From Marinobacter maroccanus (GTDB lineage Bacteria; Pseudomonadota; Gammaproteobacteria; Pseudomonadales; Oleiphilaceae), in NCBI RefSeq assembly GCF_002933275.1, contig NZ_PSSX01000002.1, positions 62,001-126,000 on the forward strand: DNA of 64,000 bases, given 5' to 3'. Within the stretch, counting starts at the first letter, position 1. Every line of letters begins with the position of its first letter. Under the pieces are notes generated by a model that worked only from the letters and a program-made list of their open reading frames with translations, did no database searches and was not told the DNA's origin. A program made the translations under genes and the position numbers. Below, in pieces: positions 35,895 through 45,258 of the stretch.

Positions 35895-38807
35895 TCACGC
35901 CGGACTCAGACTACACGCCGCATACTTGAACTCCGGGATCTTTCCGAATGGGTCCAGGGCCGGGTTGGTGAGCACGTTCGCGGCCGCCTCCACAAAGGCG
36001 AAGGGTACGAACACCATGCCCTCCGGCATGGTCTGATCGGCCCGTGCCGTCAGGGTGATGGTGCCGCGCCGGGTGGCAATTTGAATGTCATTGCCCGGTG
36101 CTACGCCCAAACGATCCAGCTCCGCGGGAGCCAGATAGGCTGCTGCTTCCGGCTCCCGCTCATCCAGCACCCGGCTGCGACGGGTCATGGCGCCGGTGTG
36201 CCAGTGCTCAAGCAATCGCCCGGTTGTTAGCACGATGGGATAGGCCTCATCCACCGGCTCATCCGGTGGCAGCGGGCTGGCGGGTGAGAACCTGGCACGG
36301 CCTCCTGCGCGCGGGAAGGCATCGGAGAAGACAACGTCCTGGCCCGGGGCGTCATCCGCGGGGCATGGATAGGTTACGGACCCCTCGCGCTCCAGGCGAG
36401 ACCAGGAGATATGATCCAGTGAGTGCATGCCCTGCTTCATTTCTTCAAACACCTGCTCGGGGCCGGCGTAGTTCCAGGCCAGCCCGAAACGCCGGGCGAT
36501 TTCCTGAACAACCCACCAGTCTGGCTTTGCCTCTCCCGGGGGCGCCAGTGCGGCACGGCCCATTTGCACCTGGCGGTTGGTGTTGGTGACGGTGCCGGAC
36601 TTTTCCGACCAGGCGGCTGCCGGCAGGATCACGTCGGCAAACTGAGCGGTCTCGGTGACGAACAGGTCCTGTACCACCAGGTGCTCAAGAGCAGCGAGCG
36701 CGGCCCGGGCGTGGGTCAGGTCCGGGTCCGACATCGCGGGGTTTTCGCCGAGGATGTACATGGCCTTGATGGTGCCGGCCTTGATGGCGTCCATAATCTC
36801 TACCACGGTGAGCCCTGGTTCCGGGTCCAGTTCGGTGTTCCAGAGCTCTTCGAAGGCGGCGCGCAACTGGGCATCCCCGACCGGTTGGTAATCGGGCAGC
36901 ACCATGGGGATCAAGCCCGCATCGGAGGCGCCCTGCACGTTGTTCTGTCCCCGCAACGGGTGCAGGCCGGTGCCGGGTCTGCCTGTGTGCCCGCATGTGA
37001 GGGCCAGGGAAATCAGGCAGCGGGCGTTGTCGGTGCCGTGCACGTGTTGGGAGATGCCCATGCCCCAGAAAATCATCGCTCTATCAGCCTCGGCGTAGGC
37101 TCGGGCCACTTCACGAATGGCCTCGGGCTGAAGGCCGCAGACCGGGCTCATCACCTCCGGGGTCATACGTTCAACGCTGGCTGCCAGCGCCTCGAAGCCT
37201 TCGGTGTGGGCGTCAATGTAGGCCTGGTCAAAGAGTCCTTCGCTGATAATCACATTGAGCATGGCGTTGAACAGCGACACGTCGCCACCCGGCGAAAAAC
37301 GCAGGCTGCGCCAGGCATAGGCATCCAGCGCCTGGCCCCGGGGGTCGATGATGATCAGCTTGGTGCCGTTTCGAGCCGCCTGCTTGAAGTAGGTGGCGGC
37401 CACAGGATGGTTCACGGCCGGGTTGCAGCCGGTGAGGATCACCACATCCGCCTCAAGGGCCTGCATGAAGGAGGCAGTCACGGCGCCGGAGCCCAGGCAC
37501 TCCATCAACGCGGCGACGGAGCTGGCGTGGCAAAGCCGCGTGCAATGGTCAACGTGGTTGGAACCGAAACCGGTGCGCACCAGCTTCTGGAACAGCCAGG
37601 CTTCTTCGTTGGAGCACTTGGCACTGCCGAAGCCGGCAAGCGCATCCGGTCCGTGTTGTGTTTTAAGTTGTGTCAGTCCGCCTGCGGCAAGGTCCAGTGC
37701 CTCTTCCCAACTAGCCTCTCGAAAGTGCGTTAACGGATGGGCCGGATCAAAGTCCGGGTCGAGGCCCTTGGGGACGCCCTCCCGGCGAATCAGCGGCCGG
37801 GTAAGCCTTGCCGGGTGTGAGGGGTAATCAAAGCCAAAACGGCCTTTCACGCAAAGCCGGCCCTGGTTTGAGGGGCCGTCTTTGCCTTCCACAAACAGGA
37901 TGCGTCCTCGCTGCTCGCCTGTTTCTGATTCGGCAGAAGCGGGCTCGTCTTTCACGTGATAGGTAAGTTGGCAGCCCACGCCACAATAGGGGCAGACGGA
38001 GTCCACGGTTCGGTCGGCCGTGGCCGAGTCTCCGCGGCCCTGGGCATCAATCAGGGTGGCAGGCATAAGCGCGCCGGTCGGGCAGGCCTGCACACACTCG
38101 CCGCAGGCAACGCAGGTGCTGTCGCCCATGGGATCATCGAAATCGAACACCACCTTGGATGCCGCGCCCCGATGGGCCAGTCCGATCACGTCATTGCCCT
38201 GCACTTCCCGACAGGCGCGCTCGCACAACCCGCAGGTGATGCAGGCGTCCAGATTCACGTTCATGGCAGAGTGAGTGGCATCATGGCCCCGGGCATGGGC
38301 GAGCGAATCCGACCGCGGCGCAACATGGTGAACCGTTGGCTCGTCACGCTCTGAATGGGCCGGGAGACGTTGGCGCACGGCAGCTGCATCAATCGCCAGT
38401 TGATCCGCCGTTTCCCACAGATGGCTTGAGCGATCGGGGCTGCTCTCTCGCGCAGGTTGATCGGCCAGCAGCAATTCCAGCACGCTTTTCCTGGCTTCCT
38501 GGGCTCTGGTGGAACCGGCACTTCGCACCACCATGCCCGGCGCGGCCTCGCGAATACAGCTTGCGGCGAGCACCCGCTCACCCTCCACTTCCACCATGCA
38601 GGCGCGGCAATTGCCGTCCGCGCGGTAGCCCGGGGCGTCTTTGAAGCACAGGTGCTGGATGGTCTCGCCGGCGCGCTTGGCCACCTGCCACAGGGTTTCG
38701 CCAGGGTAGGCCTGTACTTCCACGTCGTCCAGTGTCAGGGTGAAGCTTGTGGTCGCATCGCTCATGGCTTTTTTCGATTCGCTCATGGCTGCTTTCGAAT
38801 GGCTCAT
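35895..38807 (-). CDS. fdsA: NAD-dependent formate dehydrogenase alpha subunit
   Basis: A 970-residue molybdenum enzyme. The N-terminal [2Fe-2S] domain uses Cys54, 67, 70 and 84. A His-Cys cluster and two [4Fe-4S] motifs follow (CITCGLCERAC, CVACGECVQAC), then CPYCGVGC and the molybdopterin domains. The metal ligand is likely the last Cys of HCTRLCHAS; no selenocysteine is seen. It oxidises formate to CO2 and passes electrons to the beta subunit. AGGGGAG precedes the ATG at 38807. Three similar MSxSK segments give in-frame starts at 38807, 38786 and 38765. The end (CSLSPA) follows repeat copy 2 and may be altered. Confidence 0.93.
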   Translation of the reverse strand: MSHSKAAMSESKKAMSDATTSFTLTLDDVEVQAYPGETLWQVAKRAGETIQHLCFKDAPGYRADGNCRACMVEVEGERVLAASCIREAAPGMVVRSAGSTRAQEARKSVLELLLADQPARESSPDRSSHLWETADQLAIDAAAVRQRLPAHSERDEPTVHHVAPRSDSLAHARGHDATHSAMNVNLDACITCGLCERACREVQGNDVIGLAHRGAASKVVFDFDDPMGDSTCVACGECVQACPTGALMPATLIDAQGRGDSATADRTVDSVCPYCGVGCQLTYHVKDEPASAESETGEQRGRILFVEGKDGPSNQGRLCVKGRFGFDYPSHPARLTRPLIRREGVPKGLDPDFDPAHPLTHFREASWEEALDLAAGGLTQLKTQHGPDALAGFGSAKCSNEEAWLFQKLVRTGFGSNHVDHCTRLCHASSVAALMECLGSGAVTASFMQALEADVVILTGCNPAVNHPVAATYFKQAARNGTKLIIIDPRGQALDAYAWRSLRFSPGGDVSLFNAMLNVIISEGLFDQAYIDAHTEGFEALAASVERMTPEVMSPVCGLQPEAIREVARAYAEADRAMIFWGMGISQHVHGTDNARCLISLALTCGHTGRPGTGLHPLRGQNNVQGASDAGLIPMVLPDYQPVGDAQLRAAFEELWNTELDPEPGLTVVEIMDAIKAGTIKAMYILGENPAMSDPDLTHARAALAALEHLVVQDLFVTETAQFADVILPAAAWSEKSGTVTNTNRQVQMGRAALAPPGEAKPDWWVVQEIARRFGLAWNYAGPEQVFEEMKQGMHSLDHISWSRLEREGSVTYPCPADDAPGQDVVFSDAFPRAGGRARFSPASPLPPDEPVDEAYPIVLTTGRLLEHWHTGAMTRRSRVLDEREPEAAAYLAPAELDRLGVAPGNDIQIATRRGTITLTARADQTMPEGMVFVPFAFVEAAANVLTNPALDPFGKIPEFKYAACSLSPA
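35914..35936. repeat. Direct repeat copy 2 (3' end of formate dehydrogenase alpha gene)
   Basis: The second 23-bp copy lies inside the last codons of the formate dehydrogenase alpha gene. It encodes PEFKYAAC on the minus strand. The two copies bracket 1.4 kb that holds only the AbiEii-like pair. The pattern resembles att sites of cassettes that insert at gene 3' ends, but no integrase is present. Confidence 0.8.
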
Positions 38808-38818
38808 GGCTGTCTCCC

Positions 38819-40534
38819 CTAACCTTTCGCGATCAGGTTGCTGCTGGCGAGTTCGCTACGGAAGTCCCGCAGCAGGCTCAGCACCGGATTGGGTGCGGCC
38901 TGGCCCAGACCGCAGATGGACGCATCCGCCATCACGCCGGCCAGCTGCTGGAGCGTCGGCTCATCCCAGGTATCCCGCTCCAGTAAGGTGAGCATTTTCT
39001 CGGTGCCCACACGGCAGGGCGTGCACTGGCCGCAGGATTCATCCGCGAAGAAGCTCAACAGGTTGGCAGCCGCAGCCTGCAAATCGTCCTGATCCGACAG
39101 AACGATCACGGCAGCAGAACCGATGAAGCAGCCGTGTTCCTGCAGGGTGTCGAAATCCAGCGGAATGTCGGCTTTGCTGGCCGGCAGTATGCCGCCGGAC
39201 GCCCCGCCGGGCAGATAAGCCAATAGTCGGTGCCCTTCGGCCATGCCGCCGCAGTATTCCTCAATCAATTCATTGAGGGTGATGCCAGCGGGTGCGACGT
39301 GCACACCCGGCCGCGCAACCCGACCGGACACCGAAAAGCTCCGAAGCCCCTTGCGACCATGCCGACCCTGGCTGGCGAACCAGTCGGCGCCCTGGGCGTG
39401 GATGCGAGGAATCCAGTAAACGGTCTCGACGTTATTAACCAGCGTGGGCAGGTTAAAGAGTCCCTTCTGGGCCACGAACGGCGGGCGATGCCGTGGCTTG
39501 CCGGGTTTGCCTTCCAGGGACTCGATCAAGGCGGATTCCTCGCCGCAGATGTACGCGCCCGCGCCCCGGCGCAGGATCACGAAACCGGGTTCTATGATGC
39601 CGGCAGCTTCCAGCTCGGCAACGGCGTCTTTCAGCACACTGAGGAGGCCGGGATATTCATCCCGCAGGTATATGTAGAGGGCCTTCGCCTCGACCGCCCA
39701 GGCACTCACCAGCGCGCCTTCTATGAAAACGTGGGGTTCTCGCTCCAGGTAATAGCGATCTTTGAAGGTGCCCGGCTCTCCTTCATCCGCGTTAATCACC
39801 GCATAACGGGGCCCGGCTTCGGCCCGCACGGCCTGCCATTTGCGGTACGTAGGGAACCCGGCGCCGCCCAGGCCGCGCAAGCCAGCCTGCTCAAGTTCCT
39901 CCGCAAGGGACTCGACGGTAACCCTTCCCTCGCGGCAATCCTTCAGCAACTGATAACCACCTACCGAGCGGTAATCCGCCAGCTTCTGCCAATGGATTTT
40001 GTCGGGTTGAACCTGCTTTTGTTCGACTGCCGCGCCAACCGTCTGGACAGTGGCGTTGCATACATGATGGTGTCCCACGGCCACCACGGGTGCGGTATCG
40101 CAGCGCCCCATGCAAGGAGCGTGGACTACACGCACCTGGCTCGGGTCATGCCCATCAGCCAGTGCCTCTTGCAGTGCCCCTGCGCCCGCCAATTGGCACG
40201 AAAGCGAGTCACAGACCCGTAGAGTTATCTCAGGCGGCGGGGCTTGTTCATCGTGAATAACGTCGAAATGGGCGTAGAACGTGGCCGTTTCATAGATGGC
40301 GGCCATGGGCAGATTCATGAAAGCGGCAAGTGCCCGAAGGCGGGCCATGGAGAGGTAACCGTCCGCGTCCTGCAATACATGCAGGTGCTCGATAAGGCAC
40401 TCGCGGTCGCGCAATGACGAATCAACACGTTCGTCACCGATCAGGTCCCGCAGCTCCGACAGTACCGCCGGTTCCAGTTGACGGCCACGTAGAGCAGAGC
40501 GCCGGCGTTTGACCATCTTATCGTCTGTGCTCAT
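38819..40534 (-). CDS. fdsB: Formate dehydrogenase fused gamma-beta subunit (NuoE-NuoF type)
   Basis: A 571-residue protein that joins two parts. Residues 1-170 form a NuoE/FdsG domain with the [2Fe-2S] cysteines 108, 113, 141 and 145. Residues 190-571 form a NuoF/FdsB domain with the FMN/NAD site (GLRGLGGAGFPTYRKW, NADEGEPGTFKDR, GAGAYICGEE) and a [4Fe-4S] site (SCGQCTPC...C). Electrons go from formate through the alpha subunit to NAD+. Other organisms encode the two parts separately. The alpha gene begins 12 bp downstream. No fdsC/fdhD gene is seen here. Confidence 0.92.
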   Translation of the reverse strand: MSTDDKMVKRRRSALRGRQLEPAVLSELRDLIGDERVDSSLRDRECLIEHLHVLQDADGYLSMARLRALAAFMNLPMAAIYETATFYAHFDVIHDEQAPPPEITLRVCDSLSCQLAGAGALQEALADGHDPSQVRVVHAPCMGRCDTAPVVAVGHHHVCNATVQTVGAAVEQKQVQPDKIHWQKLADYRSVGGYQLLKDCREGRVTVESLAEELEQAGLRGLGGAGFPTYRKWQAVRAEAGPRYAVINADEGEPGTFKDRYYLEREPHVFIEGALVSAWAVEAKALYIYLRDEYPGLLSVLKDAVAELEAAGIIEPGFVILRRGAGAYICGEESALIESLEGKPGKPRHRPPFVAQKGLFNLPTLVNNVETVYWIPRIHAQGADWFASQGRHGRKGLRSFSVSGRVARPGVHVAPAGITLNELIEEYCGGMAEGHRLLAYLPGGASGGILPASKADIPLDFDTLQEHGCFIGSAAVIVLSDQDDLQAAAANLLSFFADESCGQCTPCRVGTEKMLTLLERDTWDEPTLQQLAGVMADASICGLGQAAPNPVLSLLRDFRSELASSNLIAKG

Positions 40535-40703
40535 TGTTGTTGACCAGGCGCCGAGGTATCAAAGACAGCCTTGCCGACTGACTTGACGAGTTACTGATCA
40601 TTGAAGCATATCAGGCCGGGATTACGCCAGACGATGGAAAGCGGGATGAACAGAACGCAAACCCTGGCTTGAGTCTGAAAGGTACTGGAGTATCGGGAAA
40701 TAA

Positions 40704-40777
40704 TGGAGGCGCGGGTCGGAATCGAACCGGCGTACACGGAGTTGCAGTCCGCTGCATAACCACTCTGCCACCGCGCC
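40704..40777 (-). tRNA. tRNA-Cys (GCA)
   Basis: On the minus strand GGCGCGG pairs with CCGCGCC, followed by the U discriminator and an encoded CCA. The anticodon loop is CTGCAAC (anticodon GCA). The length is 74 nt. Confidence 0.96.
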
Positions 40778-40837
40778 GGAAAAGATCGAAGAGATCGGAT
40801 CTTTGTGCTCTCAGGTGGGCATTGAGAGACTTGAAAT

Positions 40838-40913
40838 TGGAGCGGGAAACGAGATTCGAACTCGCGACCCCAACCTTGGCAAGGTTGTGCTCTACCAACT
40901 GAGCTATTCCCGC
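40838..40913 (-). tRNA. tRNA-Gly (GCC)
   Basis: On the minus strand the GCGGGAA acceptor pairs with its complement at the end, followed by an encoded CCA. The anticodon is GCC in CCTTGCCAAGG. The length is 76 nt. It lies 60 bp upstream of tRNA-Cys in the same direction, so they are probably co-transcribed. Confidence 0.96.
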
Positions 40914-41138
40914 TCTTTGTTTCCGGGGCATTGCCTCGTCAACGGCTGCGTATTCTACGGATTACCGTTCGGGCGTCAATAGTTTTTTATCAAGTTTTTG
41001 TTTTACTGGAGATTGTGGGTAAAGTTTGGCCAATCGCGATTCCGCGATGAAATCATGCGACTTGCATACTGGCAGAGAACCTTTGCACTCTCTAAGCTAG
41101 TGTCTGGCAGGCAACATCACTCAGGGATTCGACAGAAC

Positions 41139-42305
41139 GTGCCCAGTCCTGATTCTTCCGAGCAGACCGATCCACAACAACCGTCTTCCAAACCCGGATC
41201 CGTAACCATTGAAGCCGGCACCCTGAAGGTGACGGATGACTGGCTGTTGAGCCATTACCGGTCGCTGGCTTCCCTGGCGTCGTCAATGTCTTCCCGAGAT
41301 ACGAGAGGGTTATCAATCGACCTCTCGGGGCTGGACCGGATTGACACTGCCGGCGCATCGCAACTGGCCTCCCTGATCGGCCCCGAGCGTTTGCTCCAAG
41401 CCGCCTCGGCCGCTGGCGACTTACCCCGTGAAAAATCCGCGCTGATTGCTGCCGTATGCGAGGCCATGAAGAACCAGCCCGAGCCTGATGGGCGCGCGCC
41501 TTCCCTGCTCTGGAGCTTTGTGACCGGAACAGGCCAGAAGGTGGAGAGCATCTTCCGGTTACTGTGGATTCTTGTGGGCTTCATCGGCCAGACTCTGGGC
41601 ACCCTGGCCTGGAACCTTCCCCGGCCCTGGCGCTGGCGTATGACGCCCTTCGTTGCAGCCGTTCATGACACCGGTCTGAATGCCCTGCCCATTGTGGCAT
41701 TGCTTACCTTTCTGGTGGGCGCCGTGGTGGCGTTTCTGGGGGCGACCGTGCTGGATGATTTTGGCGCCACCATTTACACCGTCAACCTGGTGGCCTTCTC
41801 CTTCCTTCGGGAGTTCGGGGTGCTTTTGGCCGCAATCCTGCTCGCCGGCCGAACCGCCAGCGCGTTTACCGCCCACATTGGCGCCATGAAGGTCAACGAG
41901 GAGCTGGATGCCATCCGCACCCTGGGCCTGAACCCCATCGAACTACTGGTGCTACCCAGGGTAATGGCGATGATGGTGACCCTCCCCATCCTCACGTTTG
42001 TGGGCATAATATCGGGCATGGTTGGCGGAGCCATGGTCTGCGCCCTGGTGCTGGATATCTCTCCGACGCAGTTCATGGCCATCGTTGAGCGGGACATTGC
42101 CCTGCAGCATTTCGTTGTGGGCATTGTGAAGGCGCCGATCTTTGCGTTCCTGATTGCCGTGATTGGCTGCCTGGAAGGGTTCAAGGTGGCTGGCAGTGCC
42201 CAATCGGTGGGCGAACACACCACCTCCAGCGTGGTTCAGTCCATCTTTATGGTGATTCTGCTGGACTCCATTGCTGCACTATTCTTTATGGAAATGGGCT
42301 GGTGA
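41139..42305 (+). CDS. MlaE-like lipid ABC permease with N-terminal STAS-like domain
   Basis: An MlaE/YrbE-type permease. A soluble STAS-like domain (LSIDLSGLDRIDTAGASQL) precedes about five membrane helices with AFTAHIGAMKVNEELDAIRTLGLNPIELLVLPR, the coupling loop seen in this family. I prefer the GTG at 41139 with AGGGA upstream, giving 388 residues. The frame is open to a TTG at 40998 and includes an ATG at 41056, so the start is uncertain. With the next three genes it should move phospholipids between membranes. It overlaps the ATPase gene by 4 bp. Confidence 0.85.
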   Translation: MPSPDSSEQTDPQQPSSKPGSVTIEAGTLKVTDDWLLSHYRSLASLASSMSSRDTRGLSIDLSGLDRIDTAGASQLASLIGPERLLQAASAAGDLPREKSALIAAVCEAMKNQPEPDGRAPSLLWSFVTGTGQKVESIFRLLWILVGFIGQTLGTLAWNLPRPWRWRMTPFVAAVHDTGLNALPIVALLTFLVGAVVAFLGATVLDDFGATIYTVNLVAFSFLREFGVLLAAILLAGRTASAFTAHIGAMKVNEELDAIRTLGLNPIELLVLPRVMAMMVTLPILTFVGIISGMVGGAMVCALVLDISPTQFMAIVERDIALQHFVVGIVKAPIFAFLIAVIGCLEGFKVAGSAQSVGEHTTSSVVQSIFMVILLDSIAALFFMEMGW

Positions 42306-43141
42306 TCATGGCGGTAATGGCGGCATCTTCGAGCACTGAAGCCAGAAACAAACCGGTGATAGCGGTGCGGGACCTGTGCAACAGCTTCGGCGAGCACGTG
42401 GTGCACGAGAACCTCGATCTCGATCTGCTGCGGGGCGAAATACTGGGCGTGGTTGGCGGGTCGGGAACCGGCAAGACTGTGCTATTGCGCAGTATCGTTG
42501 GGCTGAATACGCCCGCCTCGGGCCATATCCGGGTGTTTGGTGAGGATCTTATCCAGCTTTCGGCACGGGCACGTTCCCGCATAGAGCAACGCTTCGGTGT
42601 TCTGTTCCAGGGGGGCGCCCTGTTTACTTCGCTGAACCTGCAGGAGAATATCGCCGTTCCGCTGATTGAACATGCAGGACTGAAACGGCCCGAAGCGGAG
42701 CAGCTGGCTCGCATGAAGCTGGCGCTGACCGGCTTGCCCCCCGATGCAGCGGTACGCTATCCGTCTGAGCTTTCCGGAGGCATGGTAAAGCGGGCGAGCC
42801 TGGCCCGGGCACTGGCACTCGATCCGGAGATCCTGTTCCTGGATGAGCCCACGGCGGGCCTGGACCCCATTGGGGCAGCTGCATTTGACCGGCTGATTGT
42901 GACGCTACGGGATGCCCTGGGGCTGACTGTGTTTCTGGTCACCCATGACCTGGACACCCTCTACTCAACCTGCGACCGGGTTGCGGTACTGTCACAGCGC
43001 AAAGTGCTGGTAGCTGATACGCTGGAGGCTGTTGCCACCACTGAAGATGAGTGGATTCAGGACTACTTTAACGGCCCCCGTGGCCGGGCAGCGAGCTACG
43101 CATTCAGGGACCATTTGAACAAACGGAATCAGGAGCAGTAA
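42302..43141 (+). CDS. MlaF-like ABC ATPase
   Basis: A 279-residue ABC ATPase. Walker A is GGSGTGKT, the signature is LSGGMVKRASLARA, Walker B is ILFLDEPTAGLD and the switch His is VTHD. The GMVKR variant of the signature is usual for MlaF-type lipid transporters. A GTG (42302) overlaps the permease stop, and an ATG six bases on is an equal candidate. It energises lipid transfer with the permease and MCE protein. Confidence 0.9.
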   Translation: MIMAVMAASSSTEARNKPVIAVRDLCNSFGEHVVHENLDLDLLRGEILGVVGGSGTGKTVLLRSIVGLNTPASGHIRVFGEDLIQLSARARSRIEQRFGVLFQGGALFTSLNLQENIAVPLIEHAGLKRPEAEQLARMKLALTGLPPDAAVRYPSELSGGMVKRASLARALALDPEILFLDEPTAGLDPIGAAAFDRLIVTLRDALGLTVFLVTHDLDTLYSTCDRVAVLSQRKVLVADTLEAVATTEDEWIQDYFNGPRGRAASYAFRDHLNKRNQEQ

Positions 43142-43143
43142 CC

Positions 43144-44082
43144 ATGGAGCCAAGGGCCCACCACCTGATCATTGGCCTGTTTACCATCCTGGCCTTTGCG
43201 GCCGCGCTGATCTTTTCCCTGTGGCTGGCGAAATCCTCCGCCGATCGGGAATGGGGTTACTACGAAATTGTCTTCGACCATGCCGTTGGCGGCCTGTCCG
43301 AGGGTAACCCTGTGCTTTACAGCGGCGTTCAGATTGGTGATGTGGTGGAGCTGAACCTGGACCCGGACAACCCCGGCCACGTGCGGGTGCTGGTTCGGGT
43401 TGATCAGTCGGTTCCCATTCGTGAGAACACCAAGGCCGGCCTGGTGCTCGCCAACATCACCGGCAGCATGAGTGTGCAGTTCAGCGGCGGAAGCCCGGAC
43501 CAGCCGGTGCTGAAGGGCGATCGCGATAACCCACCGGTCATTGTTGCGGAGCCTTCGGCGTTCAATAGCCTGCTCGCCAATGGCGAACAACTCCTGGCCA
43601 AGGCGGACCAGCTGCTTACCAGCACTACGGAGCTGCTATCCAGTGACAACATCGAGAATGCATCCGCTATTCTGAAAAACACACGGGAAGCCACGGATGC
43701 CCTGCTCGACCGCCGGGAACAGCTCATCGCCCTGCTCGAACAATTCGACGCTGCCGCCGTTCGCGCCGAGGAAGCAGCCATCAAGGTATCCAGGGTTTCG
43801 GATAACGCCAACGAGCTGCTGCAGAACGATGGTCAACAGGTCCTGCAATCCATGGACAAGGCCCTTGCGGTTATCACCACCACCATGACTCGGATTGATG
43901 AACTGACCCGTAACAACCAGGGGGCAATGGATGCCGGGCTTCAGGGTATGGGGGAGTTGGCGCCCGCACTGCGGGAGCTGAGGGCCACCCTGCGCAGCCT
44001 GAACCAGTTTACCCGCCGCCTGGAGCAGGATCCCACGGGCACCCTGTTCGGTAATGAAACCATGAAGGAGATGGCACAGTGA
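43144..44082 (+). CDS. MlaD/MCE-domain periplasmic protein
   Basis: A 312-residue protein with an N-terminal membrane helix (about 8-27), one MCE domain (YYEIVFDHAVGGLSEGNPVLYSGVQIGDV...), and a long helical, Gln/Leu-rich C-terminal region. MCE proteins form hexameric rings that bind lipid between membranes. It starts 2 bp after the ATPase stop and overlaps the lipoprotein gene by 4 bp, so all four genes form one operon. Confidence 0.9.
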   Translation: MEPRAHHLIIGLFTILAFAAALIFSLWLAKSSADREWGYYEIVFDHAVGGLSEGNPVLYSGVQIGDVVELNLDPDNPGHVRVLVRVDQSVPIRENTKAGLVLANITGSMSVQFSGGSPDQPVLKGDRDNPPVIVAEPSAFNSLLANGEQLLAKADQLLTSTTELLSSDNIENASAILKNTREATDALLDRREQLIALLEQFDAAAVRAEEAAIKVSRVSDNANELLQNDGQQVLQSMDKALAVITTTMTRIDELTRNNQGAMDAGLQGMGELAPALRELRATLRSLNQFTRRLEQDPTGTLFGNETMKEMAQ

Positions 44083-44732
44083 CATTGAGGTCATTCAGAA
44101 ACCTGACGCTTCTGCTCGGTGCCGCCGTTGCCAGTGGCTGCACGGTGTTTCCGAACCCGGAGCCACCGAGGGTCATGGACCTGGCTTTGGTCCAGGCGGT
44201 TCCAGCGGCGGAGCAACCGGTTCAGGCATCCCTTCGCGTTGATACACCCTACGCCTCAGAACCTTTCAATGGGTCGCTGATTCTGGCAAAACCCTCGGCT
44301 CAGGAGTTCCGGGCCTACGAGGGGACACGCTGGCGAGACACGGCACCGGTGGTGGTCCGGGATACGCTGGTCAGCAGCCTTCGCCAGAGTGGCGCCTACA
44401 CGAACGTGATTACTGATACCAATCCGGCGCAGGCTGAGTTGACCCTTGTCACCGAACTCTCGGCGTTTCATTCGGAAACCCCGGAATCCGGAGCCCAGGT
44501 GGTTATCGAGCTGCACCTGCAGATGATTCACAACCGTTCGAGGGCCAGCCTGTGCACTCGCTCTGTGCGGGTTGTGGAGCAGGCCTCAGGCACATCGGTT
44601 GACCAGATTGTTGAGGCCTTCGGAACCGCTGGCGGCAATCTGGCCGCCAGGGTGATTGAATGGGCTACGACGTGTGACTATCCGCCTCGCCTGAGGCCTT
44701 CTGGGGAAACAGATCCGTCCAGGCAGCCTTGA
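44079..44732 (+). CDS. PqiC-like auxiliary lipoprotein of the MCE transporter
   Basis: A 217-residue lipoprotein with lipobox ASGC (Cys about 21) and the pattern of the ABC-type transport auxiliary lipoprotein family: VDTPYASEPFNGSLILAK, YEGTRWRDTAPVVVRDTLVSSLRQSGAY. In related systems it anchors the transporter at the outer membrane. Its last ~22 codons lie opposite the pgsA 3' end, a 68-bp convergent overlap. Assignment rests on lipobox, pattern and operon place. Confidence 0.82.
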   Translation: MTLRSFRNLTLLLGAAVASGCTVFPNPEPPRVMDLALVQAVPAAEQPVQASLRVDTPYASEPFNGSLILAKPSAQEFRAYEGTRWRDTAPVVVRDTLVSSLRQSGAYTNVITDTNPAQAELTLVTELSAFHSETPESGAQVVIELHLQMIHNRSRASLCTRSVRVVEQASGTSVDQIVEAFGTAGGNLAARVIEWATTCDYPPRLRPSGETDPSRQP

Positions 44733-45258
44733 GGTAGAGGCCCATGGACCACAACGTCAGAGTCGCAGCGATATAGAGCAGCACCAGAGCGACATTGGCC
44801 CAGAGGACACCGGGAGGAAATGCCAGAAGACCAACAATTGCGCACATCTGCGCTGTGGTCTTGATCTTGCCGATGTAGGAAACCGCCACACTGTTGCGGC
44901 TGCCAATTTCCGCCATCCACTCCCGCAAGGCGGAAATGACAATCTCACGGCCAATAATAACGGTGGCAGGAATCGTCAGCAGAATCGCAGAGTGCTCCTC
45001 GATCAGCACAGCCAGCGCAACGGCTACCATGAGCTTGTCCGCGACCGGATCCAGGAAGGCGCCAAACGGGGTGCTCTGGTCGAGTTTACGGGCCAGATAA
45101 CCGTCCAGCCAGTCGGTGGCCGCCGCCAATCCGAAAATCGCCGCGCTCACGAGGTAGCTCCACCCCACCGGAAGATAGAAAATCACCACGAACACCGGAA
45201 TCATGATGATGCGGGAGAGGGTGAGGATGTTTGGTAAATTCATGCTGTCCTTACTCAT
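44665..45258 (-). CDS. pgsA: CDP-diacylglycerol-glycerol-3-phosphate phosphatidyltransferase
   Basis: A 197-residue membrane enzyme. The CDP-alcohol phosphotransferase motif is seen as DWLDGYLARKLDQSTPFGAFLDPVADK (DGxxAR...GxxxDxxxD). It makes phosphatidylglycerophosphate, the precursor of phosphatidylglycerol. It overlaps uvrC by 8 bp, and an internal ATG five codons in could be the real start. The 3' end overlaps a convergent lipoprotein gene by 68 bp. Confidence 0.93.
   Translation of the reverse strand: MSKDSMNLPNILTLSRIIMIPVFVVIFYLPVGWSYLVSAAIFGLAAATDWLDGYLARKLDQSTPFGAFLDPVADKLMVAVALAVLIEEHSAILLTIPATVIIGREIVISALREWMAEIGSRNSVAVSYIGKIKTTAQMCAIVGLLAFPPGVLWANVALVLLYIAATLTLWSMGLYLKAAWTDLFPQKASGEADSHTS

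Noticed and set aside
36423..37733. A 436-codon + strand frame opposite fdsA
   Set aside because: It is a shadow of a clearly conserved molybdenum enzyme; composition is unlike a real protein.
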